25,777 nucleotides of DNA from a virus: the IMG/VR virus record IMGVR_UViG_3300042562_000593, positions 1 through 25,777 of that record; one strand, 5' to 3'. Of the stretch, positions 1 through 6,211 are shown piece after piece. Under the pieces are notes generated by a model that had not been told where the DNA came from, did no database searches, and worked only from the letters and a program-made list of their open reading frames with translations. The position numbers and the translations under genes are program-made. The first letter of the stretch is position 1. Each line of letters begins with the position of its first letter.

Positions 1-2
1 AA

Positions 3-185
3 AAGGGAGAGTGTTTTTATACTATTAATGCATTAAATAAGTTAATAGAAAAAATAAGTGAACACGAAGTTGGTAATCTAGATTATAAAAATGTTAAAAT
101 AAATTGGGACGATTATCAAAACAAAAAGATAATAGTTAAAAACGATGAATTAAAAATTATCGACATAAAAAAACATTTTTCTTAA
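3..185 (+). CDS. C-terminal end of an unrecognised protein (partial, 5' end outside the window)
   Basis: One frame stays open from the first bases of the window to a TAA at 183-185, giving the last 60 residues of a protein. The sequence is Lys/Asn/Ile-rich and soluble-looking, with no cysteine cluster beyond one Cys near the window edge and no membrane segment. It ends in IDIKKHFS. I do not recognise the family. It reads in the same direction as the next gene, 29 bases downstream, and the codon use matches the neighbouring phage genes. The other two + frames hit stops within the first 40 bases, which supports this frame. Confidence 0.55.
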   Translation, partial: KGECFYTINALNKLIEKISEHEVGNLDYKNVKINWDDYQNKKIIVKNDELKIIDIKKHFS

Positions 186-189
186 TTTC

Positions 190-203
190 ACAATATTTAT
201 ATA
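190..203 (+). promoter_or_regulatory. AT-rich motif before the 62-aa gene, also found before gene 25
   Basis: The 14-base sequence ACAATATTTATATA ends 11 bases before the ATG at 215. The identical 14-mer occurs at 11064-11077, just before the gp25-like gene. It could be a phage-specific (late) promoter element or a translation-initiation enhancer. In DNA this AT-rich a few chance 14-base repeats are expected, so the call is weak. Confidence 0.2.
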
Positions 204-214
204 ATAAAAGTATT

Positions 215-403
215 ATGGAAACAAATAGAGATACTAAAAAAAACGATAATTTAGAAAAGTCACTTAACGATTTTTTAAATGATAACAACGCAAAAAAAGA
301 AGATTGTGTTGGAGAAGAATGTCTTATTAATGATGGAAAAGAAATTGTAGAGAGAGTGAATAAGATATATAAAACTAATGACGGTAGACAACTAATAATG
401 TGA
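215..403 (+). CDS. Small hydrophilic protein of unknown function (62 aa)
   Basis: This 62-residue protein is highly charged. An Asn/Asp/Lys-rich first half is followed by a C-x4-C pair (DCVGEEC, residues about 32-38), and the tail reads IVERVNKIYKTNDGRQLIM. I do not recognise a named family. The stop (TGA 401-403) is one base from the ATG of the next gene at 405, so the two are probably translated together. The + strand reading is preferred to an opposite-strand frame across 157-504, because it fits the operon direction, the spacing and the amino-acid composition of phage proteins. Confidence 0.6.
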   Translation: METNRDTKKNDNLEKSLNDFLNDNNAKKEDCVGEECLINDGKEIVERVNKIYKTNDGRQLIM

Positions 404-404
404 T

Positions 405-1145
405 ATGAACAAAAAAGTACTTTCTGAGGAATTAAAAAGATATAAACAATTATTGGAGTACACATTTTATGTACCTGAAAATGAAAAAGATGTGAACGGT
501 ACACTTCTTACAGATGATCAATACATTACAGAGCAGGATCCTGCGGGTGATGAAGATACAGAAGGGGATGATCCTTTTATGTCGTTAGGTGGTGATGAAA
601 CTGCACCTGAAGCTGGTGCGGAAACTGCACCTGAAGCAGGTGGAGAAACACCTGAAACTGATCCATTGGCAGATGATGCGGAAGTAGAAGATGTTGATGC
701 GGATGAAACTGCAACTGAAACTCCTACGGCTAGTACAGAAACTGGTGAAGAATCTGTTGAAATAGATGTGACTGATATCGTAGACAAAACTGAAGCGACT
801 AAATCTTCTGTAGAAGGTATGAGTAGTAAAATGGATGAGTTGTTGGGTAAATTATCTGAATTAGAAAATCAAGTTTCTGGTATGGATAATGTGATTAATA
901 AAATCGATGAGTTAGAAAAACAAATTGAAAAAAGAAATCCAACACCTGTAGAAAGATTAGAGATGAGATCTATGGACTCATTCCCATATAGTATTAAATT
1001 AACTGATTTCTGGAAAGACAAAGAAGGTTATGAGGCAACCGAAGACGAAGAAGAGTTTGTCCTTAAACAGAGTGATGTTGATAACTACAACGAAAAAGAT
1101 ATTAGAAAATCTTTCCAATTCACAAAAGACGAAGAAAATAACTAA
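405..1145 (+). CDS. Acidic coiled-coil protein with a capsid-targeting-like leader (possible prohead core or internal protein)
   Basis: This 246-aa protein has four parts. Residues 5-19 form an amphipathic helix (SEELKRYKQLLEY). Residues 41-43 read I-T-E, followed by a long Asp/Glu/Thr/Pro-rich segment (about 44-125) containing a short tandem repeat. A heptad-type coiled coil spans about 130-172. A mixed C-terminal domain (about 175-246) contains PVERLEMRSMDSFPY. T4 prohead protease gp21 is known to cut after Glu in (L/I)-x-E sites of core and internal proteins, and T4 core proteins are similarly acidic. A leader of the same design occurs in the protein at 8937. I infer a processed capsid-core or internal protein. 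A purely structural or scaffolding role outside the head cannot be excluded. It sits one base after the 62-aa gene and just ahead of the promoter of the replication operon. Confidence 0.6.
   Translation: MNKKVLSEELKRYKQLLEYTFYVPENEKDVNGTLLTDDQYITEQDPAGDEDTEGDDPFMSLGGDETAPEAGAETAPEAGGETPETDPLADDAEVEDVDADETATETPTASTETGEESVEIDVTDIVDKTEATKSSVEGMSSKMDELLGKLSELENQVSGMDNVINKIDELEKQIEKRNPTPVERLEMRSMDSFPYSIKLTDFWKDKEGYEATEDEEEFVLKQSDVDNYNEKDIRKSFQFTKDEENN
597..660 (+). repeat. 24-base tandem repeat inside the acidic protein gene
   Basis: Two full 24-base units (597-620 and 621-644) differ at only a few bases. A partial third unit runs to about 660. Each unit encodes ETAPEAG plus one residue (Ala or Gly), so the copies extend the acidic Pro/Glu/Thr linker in frame. 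This is a slippage-prone site where length variation between relatives would be expected. Confidence 0.8.
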
Positions 1146-1160
1146 AAACCCCGATTTTTA

Positions 1161-1191
1161 TTGACTTTTAGGAATATCTTTAGTATATTTG
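1161..1191 (+). promoter_or_regulatory. Bacteroidetes-type promoter of the replication operon
   Basis: TTG at 1161-1163 is followed after exactly 20 bases by TATATTTG at 1184-1191. This matches the known Bacteroidetes sigma-ABfr consensus (TTG at -33, TAnnTTTG at -7). Transcription would start around 1197-1200 and give a leader of about 17 bases before the ATG at 1216. It is the only clear host-type promoter seen ahead of the five replication genes, so the host RNA polymerase probably reads this operon early. Confidence 0.8.
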
Positions 1192-1215
1192 TATATAATT
1201 TAAAATTTTTATACA

Positions 1216-2115
1216 ATGAGTAATACTTTAGATGCAATTCTGTCTCAGTACGAAAAAAACACTGAGCCAGCGAAAAGTGGTAAAAAACTCTCTAATGAAG
1301 ACAGACTTAAAAAGTACTTCAGTGAGAAACTACCTAAAGGGGTAAAATCCCACACAAAAACATTCCGAATCTTACCTACAAAAGATGGTAGTTCTCCATT
1401 TACGGAGGTTTATTATCATGAAAAATTAGTTAATGGTAATTGGGATAAAATTTATTGTAACCATTTAAACGATGGTGAACACTGTCCACTATGTGAGGCT
1501 AAAGACGCCTTATATGAAGATGGTTCAGAAAAGGCTAAGAAATTGGCGAAAGACTTCATACCTAGAAAATTCTATGTAGTTAAAGGTATTGATAGAGAGA
1601 ATGAAGATCACGGAGTTAAATTTTGGAGATTTAAGCACAAATATACTGGTGACGGTATTATGGATAAAATCATTCCTTTATTTAAATTAAAAGGTGATAT
1701 TACTGATCCTAGAGAAGGTAGAGATATTATCATCACTACAGGTAGAAATGACAAAAATTTTAGTGTTGTAAATTCTATTATGGCTGACGATTCATCTATC
1801 CTTACTAAGGATAAAGAAAAGGCGAATGATTGGTTTAACAACGATGAAACACACAGAGATGTTTATTCTAAAAAGTCTCAAGAGTATTTAGAAATTGTGG
1901 CTACTAATAAAACACCTATTTGGGATTCGGAACAGAAGAAGTTCGTTGCAGAAGAAGACAAAGAAGAAAAAGAAACTGCGTCTTTAACTGATGAAATCAA
2001 TATGATGAGAACTGAAACTTCTAAGTCATTTGAATCTGAATATGATAGTGAAGATGAAGATACTGATTTTGGAGTAACTTCATTAGATAGTGATGATGAC
2101 GAATTACCGTTTTAA
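1216..2115 (+). CDS. 32: Single-stranded DNA-binding protein, T4 gp32-like
   Basis: This 299-aa protein is a gp32-type ssDNA-binding protein that coats and protects ssDNA during phage replication and recombination. The zinc site reads H68-x12-C81-x8-C90-x2-C93, almost the spacing of T4 gp32 (H64-x12-C77-x9-C87-x2-C90). A basic N-terminal segment (about residues 20-48, with KKYFSEKLPKG) precedes it, as in gp32, where the N-terminus drives cooperative binding. The C-terminal third is acidic, also as in gp32. The last residues, DSDDDELPF, resemble the DDDIPF/DDLPF tip of bacterial SSB, which T4 gp32 lacks. The gene heads the replication operon under a host-type promoter, and uvsX follows after 8 bases. 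The length is close to T4 gp32 (301 aa). Confidence 0.9.
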   Translation: MSNTLDAILSQYEKNTEPAKSGKKLSNEDRLKKYFSEKLPKGVKSHTKTFRILPTKDGSSPFTEVYYHEKLVNGNWDKIYCNHLNDGEHCPLCEAKDALYEDGSEKAKKLAKDFIPRKFYVVKGIDRENEDHGVKFWRFKHKYTGDGIMDKIIPLFKLKGDITDPREGRDIIITTGRNDKNFSVVNSIMADDSSILTKDKEKANDWFNNDETHRDVYSKKSQEYLEIVATNKTPIWDSEQKKFVAEEDKEEKETASLTDEINMMRTETSKSFESEYDSEDEDTDFGVTSLDSDDDELPF

Positions 2116-2123
2116 TATATAAT

Positions 2124-3173
2124 ATGGCGAAACAACCACTAAAGAAAAAAGCATCTGATTTTTCGTCTATAAGAAAGAAGTTTTCCTCTAGTGAAAAGTA
2201 CAAAGAACAAAGGTACTTTGATCTAGGGGAAGCCTTTCAGAAGGCGACTGGTCTACCAGGACCTGCTATGGGTCAGATTAATATGCTTCTAGGTCATTCA
2301 GACACTGGAAAAACAACTGCACTTTTACAGACTGCGGTAGATGCACAGAAAAAAAATATTCTACCTGTTTTCATCATAACAGAACAAAAATTTAGTTTTG
2401 AACACGCTAAACAAATGGGTTTAGAAACTGAATACATTGAAGAAGTTGACGAAGAGACAGGAGAAGTTTCTGCATACTGGGACGGATTCTTACTTTATAA
2501 GTTAGGATTCGATTATATCGAACAAGCGTTTGATTATGTAACCGAAGTATTGGACGCACAAAAAAATGGTGAAATTCCACACGACATTGTGTTTTTGTGG
2601 GATTCTATTGGTACGATACCTTGTCAAATGAGTTTTGACGGTAAAGGTGGTAACCAACATACTGCGAGAGTTATATCTGAAAAATGGGGTATGGGATTGG
2701 CACAAAGGATAACATCTTCAAGAAAAGAAAGTTATCCATACACCAATACTATGGTTTTCGTAAACCAACCATGGGTTGCTTTACCTGATAATCCATTTGG
2801 ACAACCAACAATTGCACCTAAAGGTGGTAATTCTATTTACCTATCTTGCGCATTAGTATTTTTGTTTGGAAATCAAAAGAGTTCTGGTGTATCTAAACTT
2901 TCTGCAACTAATAAGGGTAGAAAAGTTAATTTCGCAATTAGAACTAAAGTGGGTATCCATAAGAACCATATGAATGGTTTAGGTTACGCAGATAACAAAA
3001 TACTTGCAACCACACACGGTTTCATTGAAGATGATAAAAAAGACATTGATAAATACAAATCTGAGAATAAAGATTATTGGGCAGAAGTATTTGATGGTGT
3101 ATTTGATGACACATCTTTTGATGTAGTTGAAGACAACGTAATTGAATCTCCTGTAGATTATTCTGACGATTGA
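2124..3173 (+). CDS. uvsX: UvsX-like RecA-family recombinase
   Basis: This 349-aa RecA-fold ATPase should form filaments on ssDNA and carry out strand exchange in recombination-dependent replication and repair. Walker A is GHSDTGKTT at residues 57-65. Walker B is DIVFLWDS around residues 154-161. A later stretch with NQPW and GGNS (about 214-240) lies where RecA proteins carry their L1/L2 and sensor elements. The C-terminus is acidic (DVVEDNVIESPVDYSDD), a common regulatory feature of RecA-type proteins. Walker A is not the GPSKSFKS type of T4 UvsX itself, so the protein belongs to a diverged branch. It lies between the gp32-like gene and the FEN gene, with 8 bases before it. UvsX normally works with gp32 and a mediator (UvsY). 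No UvsY is recognisable here. Confidence 0.88.
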   Translation: MAKQPLKKKASDFSSIRKKFSSSEKYKEQRYFDLGEAFQKATGLPGPAMGQINMLLGHSDTGKTTALLQTAVDAQKKNILPVFIITEQKFSFEHAKQMGLETEYIEEVDEETGEVSAYWDGFLLYKLGFDYIEQAFDYVTEVLDAQKNGEIPHDIVFLWDSIGTIPCQMSFDGKGGNQHTARVISEKWGMGLAQRITSSRKESYPYTNTMVFVNQPWVALPDNPFGQPTIAPKGGNSIYLSCALVFLFGNQKSSGVSKLSATNKGRKVNFAIRTKVGIHKNHMNGLGYADNKILATTHGFIEDDKKDIDKYKSENKDYWAEVFDGVFDDTSFDVVEDNVIESPVDYSDD

Positions 3174-3198
3174 TTGTTGAACCTTCAATAAAGAATGT

Positions 3199-4242
3199 GT
3201 GAAATTCCCAGAAAAAAAGAAAAAATTTAAAAAAACACTTGTTGTTGATGGTGACTCGTTGATTAAAACCGCCTATCATGGGGCTAAGGATCTTTATTAT
3301 AAAGATACCCATATAGGTGGGATTTTTCAATTCCTAACTATGGTTAGAAAAATGTTAAACGAGTATAAATTTGATAGAGTGTATGTTTTTTGGGATGGAC
3401 AATTCAGTGGTAGATTGAGATATGATATCTACAAAGAATATAAATCTAATAGAGATAAAGATTTCTATAATGAACAACCACCTTCTGATTTAGAATTATA
3501 TCTACAAAAAGAAAGGGTTATTGCTTATTGTGAAGAACTATTCATACGACAATATAGAGATGAAATTACAGAAGCCGATGATTGTATCGGACACTATGTT
3601 CAAAATATGTCTGAAGATGAGAAAGTGGTTATAATGAGTAATGATAGAGATTTATGTCAACTAATAGGTGAAAGGGTTGGTGTATATGTAATTAATCTAA
3701 AAAGGATTGTCACACAGGACAATTATTTAACATATTTTAATCACCACCCAACAAATCTTAAATTAATAAAAATCATTACTGGTGATACTAGTGACAATAT
3801 CAAAGGTATACAAGGTATCAGTGAAAAAACTTTAGTTAATTTTTTTCCAGAAATTAAGGAAAAAACTTTGACTTTAGAATATATTTTTAGTAAAATTGTA
3901 AGTATACAAAATGAAAGAAAAAATAGATTGAAATCACTTGATAACATACTAAATAGAGTTACCAAAGGTTCTCAAAAAGATAAGATTTTTGAAATAAATG
4001 AAAGAATTATAAATCTAGGTAATCCCTTATTAACAGAAACAACTAAAACAGAATTAGATAACGTTTTTAACACCCCAATAGATCCTGAAGGAAGGGAAGT
4101 AAAAAATGTAATAAAAATGATGTTAGAAGATGGGTTAATGATGGCAATACCTGGAGGTAGAGATGGGTATATAAATTTTTTACAACCATTCCTATCGATA
4201 ATAAAGAAAGAAAAAAGTTATTACAGTCAAAATTATGAATAA
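3199..4242 (+). CDS. rnh: 5'-3' exonuclease / RNase H of the FEN family, GTG start
   Basis: This 347-aa protein matches the FEN/T4 RNase H family, which removes RNA primers and flaps during lagging-strand synthesis. Metal-binding acidic residues are visible in family order: D17 and D19 (VVDGDS), E125/D127/D128 (EADD), D149 and D151 (SNDRD), D196 and D199 (TGDTSDN). The last lead into a helix-hairpin-helix-like segment, IKGIQGISEKT. The GTG at 3199 is chosen because the frame has a stop at 3178-3180 and no in-frame ATG occurs before the catalytic N-terminus (the next is near 3340). The length is a little above T4 RNase H (305 aa). The last 8 bases overlap the next gene. In T4, rnh lies close to gene 32; here uvsX lies between them. 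Confidence 0.85.
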   Translation: MKFPEKKKKFKKTLVVDGDSLIKTAYHGAKDLYYKDTHIGGIFQFLTMVRKMLNEYKFDRVYVFWDGQFSGRLRYDIYKEYKSNRDKDFYNEQPPSDLELYLQKERVIAYCEELFIRQYRDEITEADDCIGHYVQNMSEDEKVVIMSNDRDLCQLIGERVGVYVINLKRIVTQDNYLTYFNHHPTNLKLIKIITGDTSDNIKGIQGISEKTLVNFFPEIKEKTLTLEYIFSKIVSIQNERKNRLKSLDNILNRVTKGSQKDKIFEINERIINLGNPLLTETTKTELDNVFNTPIDPEGREVKNVIKMMLEDGLMMAIPGGRDGYINFLQPFLSIIKKEKSYYSQNYE

Positions 4243-4717
4243 AGAAATGAAAAAAAGTTATCAAAGTTATCCGTATGAATTTTTATTTATGATTAACGGA
4301 AACCCAATCGTAGGTAGAAATTTTAATGTTAAAAATTTCAATAGAGACTCTCTATTATCTTACGAAATAAAAGAAACTATAGATAGTGTAGTAGATGTTA
4401 TAAAAGAACATTTTAAAAATAATACATATGATTATATGGAAAAGTATTATAACTTCTATACTACGGCAGAGGAAACTGAAAAGGTTGACATATATGAAAA
4501 CGAAGACTTCTTTACTTTACAATTAAAAGTGAAAGACAGAGTTATATGTGAAAGAATTTTTAGTGGTAACGATTACCCACCAAACGTGAGATATGACGTA
4601 GACATAAGAAAAATTATTCCAAGAATCATCGATTATTTGCAACATGGGTTAAGTATGAAAAATTATACAAAAAATTACTGCGGTTATAACTTAGATGGCA
4701 TATTTATTAATAACTAA
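4235..4717 (+). CDS. Unrecognised 160-aa protein within the replication operon
   Basis: This 160-aa protein has mixed alpha/beta character, many aromatic residues and no obvious catalytic motif, signal peptide or membrane segment. It begins MNKEMKKSYQSYPYEFLFMI and has an acidic middle (residues about 74-90). Its ATG lies 8 bases inside the end of the exonuclease gene, and the helicase gene starts 14 bases after its stop, so it is embedded in the replication operon. T4 encodes accessory proteins in the comparable neighbourhood (gp59 helicase loader, DsbA, gp40), but I see no sequence evidence that this is any of them. A role as a replication accessory factor is inference from position only. 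Confidence 0.75.
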   Translation: MNKEMKKSYQSYPYEFLFMINGNPIVGRNFNVKNFNRDSLLSYEIKETIDSVVDVIKEHFKNNTYDYMEKYYNFYTTAEETEKVDIYENEDFFTLQLKVKDRVICERIFSGNDYPPNVRYDVDIRKIIPRIIDYLQHGLSMKNYTKNYCGYNLDGIFINN

Positions 4718-4731
4718 AATCAGATATAAGA

Positions 4732-6123
4732 ATGGCGAAAAATGAGAGTATTAACTTAGGCTATTTAGGCTATAGTTTTCAAATAAAGTTAGTTAAACAA
4801 TTAGTTGAAGATCATAAATTTTCAGAAAGCATCATCTCAATAGTTGATCCAAACTATTTTGATAATGAGTATATGAGACTAATTGTGGCTAGTTTGAAAG
4901 ATTACTATGAAAAGTATGAAACAATACCTTCTTATGAAACTATCTTTAATCTAATTAAAACACAAGTCCGTAGAGAAATAGCGAGAGAATCGGCAGTTGA
5001 ATTAATTAAAGAAGTAAAAGAATCTGACAATAAAGACTGTTTACACACCCAAGACGTTGCCATTAAGTTCTGCAAACAACAAGAACTTAAGAAGGCTACA
5101 CAAAAAATCCAAAAGATTTTAGATAATGGAGATTTTGATAGATATGAAGAGTGTGAAGAATTAGTAAAACGGGCTATAACGGTTGGTACTGAGAAAGACG
5201 AAGGTGTTGATATGTTTCACGCTATTGAAGATGTGCTATCGGATGATTTTAGAAACCCTATACCGACAGGTTTAGTAGGAATTGATAATCTTATGGGTGG
5301 TGGATTATCTAAGGGAGAATTAGGTGTAATATTGGCAGCATTTGGTGTTGGTAAAACAACCATTATGACGAGAATGGCTAACACCGCATATTTGGATGGA
5401 AAGAACGTAGTTCAAATATTTTTTGAGGATAATGTTAAAGTTATTCAAAGAAAACACTTAACTTGTTTCACTGGTATTGATTTAAATGAATTAGGTGATA
5501 GAAGAGAGGAAGTTCAAGAAATCATCCCTAGATTCCAAAATCAAGAAGGTAATTTAATTTTAAAGAAAATGTCTAGTGATGGTACAACTGTACCTCATAT
5601 TAAACAATATCTTAGAAAATTAATTTCTTCTGGTATTAAACCTGATATCGTATTTTTAGATTACATTGATTGTGTACAACCTACTAAACAATTTAAAGAT
5701 GAGTTTAGTGGTGAAGGTAATGTTATGAGACAATTTGAAACAATGTTGTCTGAATTAGACATTGCTGGGTGGACTGCAGTACAAGGTAATCGTAGTGCGA
5801 TTGGTGCAGACTTAGTTGAGGCAAATATGATGGGTGGATCAATTAAGAAAGGACAAATAGGGCATTTTATTTTATCCGTAGCGAAGACGTTGGATCAGAA
5901 AGAAGAAGGTAGGGCTACATTAGCAGTTCTTAAATCTAGATTTGGTAGAGATGGTGTTGTTTTTACAGACATAGTTTTTGATAATGGTACTTTAAATATA
6001 GATACTAGTGAAAGTACAGATGTCACACTTTTACAACATGAAAAGGGACAGAAAAGGAAAGATTCCGATTTTATAGCGAGTACAATTCAAAATAAAAGGA
6101 ATATACCAATGACTAATAACTGA
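4732..6123 (+). CDS. 41: Replicative DNA helicase, T4 gp41/DnaB-like
   Basis: This 463-aa protein has the layout of a DnaB-family hexameric helicase, which unwinds DNA ahead of the replication fork. The helical N-terminal domain (residues about 1-160) contains ESIISIVDPNYFDNEYMRLI, typical of the DnaB/gp41 N-domain. The RecA-type motor starts near IPTGLVGIDNLMGGGLSKGE. Walker A is FGVGKTT (residues 204-210, Lys208) and Walker B is DIVFLDYID (residues 305-313). Later motifs include TAVQGNRSA and VLKSRFGRDG, the usual DnaB motif 4 and arginine-finger region. The length is close to T4 gp41 (475 aa). No primase gene is visible, so the gp61 counterpart must lie elsewhere. This gene ends the replication operon and is followed by an 88-base gap holding a perfect hairpin. 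Confidence 0.9.
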   Translation: MAKNESINLGYLGYSFQIKLVKQLVEDHKFSESIISIVDPNYFDNEYMRLIVASLKDYYEKYETIPSYETIFNLIKTQVRREIARESAVELIKEVKESDNKDCLHTQDVAIKFCKQQELKKATQKIQKILDNGDFDRYEECEELVKRAITVGTEKDEGVDMFHAIEDVLSDDFRNPIPTGLVGIDNLMGGGLSKGELGVILAAFGVGKTTIMTRMANTAYLDGKNVVQIFFEDNVKVIQRKHLTCFTGIDLNELGDRREEVQEIIPRFQNQEGNLILKKMSSDGTTVPHIKQYLRKLISSGIKPDIVFLDYIDCVQPTKQFKDEFSGEGNVMRQFETMLSELDIAGWTAVQGNRSAIGADLVEANMMGGSIKKGQIGHFILSVAKTLDQKEEGRATLAVLKSRFGRDGVVFTDIVFDNGTLNIDTSESTDVTLLQHEKGQKRKDSDFIASTIQNKRNIPMTNN

Positions 6124-6142
6124 TTTATAAATTAATAAAATG

Positions 6143-6165
6143 AATGGTTTATCTAATAAACCATT
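6143..6165 (+). other. Perfect inverted repeat in the 41-nrdJ intergenic gap
   Basis: The 88-base gap (6124-6211) contains a perfect 10-bp inverted repeat, AATGGTTTAT / ATAAACCATT, around a 3-base loop (CTA). No T-run follows it on the + strand, so it is not a standard rho-independent terminator for the helicase gene. In RNA it could be a processing, stability or attenuation hairpin ahead of nrdJ; as DNA it could be an operator. The rest of the gap is A-rich, ending in a run of A and T bases directly before the ATG at 6212. I see no host-type promoter in it. Confidence 0.5.
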
Positions 6166-6211
6166 ATGGAAACAAACACCCTAATAAATAATAAAAAAAA
6201 TAAAATAAAAA

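Noticed and set aside
157-504. 115-aa frame on the - strand
   Set aside because: It overlaps two well-placed + strand genes, and its Phe/Ser/Leu-rich composition is the mirror of Lys/Glu-rich coding on the other strand.
518-787. 89-aa Ser/Val/Ala-rich - strand frame
   Set aside because: It is the reverse reading of the acidic Thr/Glu/Pro repeat region of the gene at 405; its low complexity follows from that.
1146-1160. Possible terminator (A-run, CCCCG, T-run) after the gene at 405
   Set aside because: The pairing would be A-T only, with an unpaired GC loop; too weak to call.
3195-3230. ATG at 3195, 4 bases before the chosen GTG
   Set aside because: In its frame it reaches a stop after 11 codons and cannot reach the exonuclease motifs.
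2979-3330. Overlapping - strand frames across the end of uvsX and the start of the exonuclease gene
   Set aside because: They cover conserved coding sequence of two recognised genes and have no plausible product or start.
6140-6184. 14-codon frame with ATG ahead of nrdJ as a leader-peptide gene
   Set aside because: The sequence is compatible with chance; it has no regulatory codon run. It is kept only as a remark on the hairpin.
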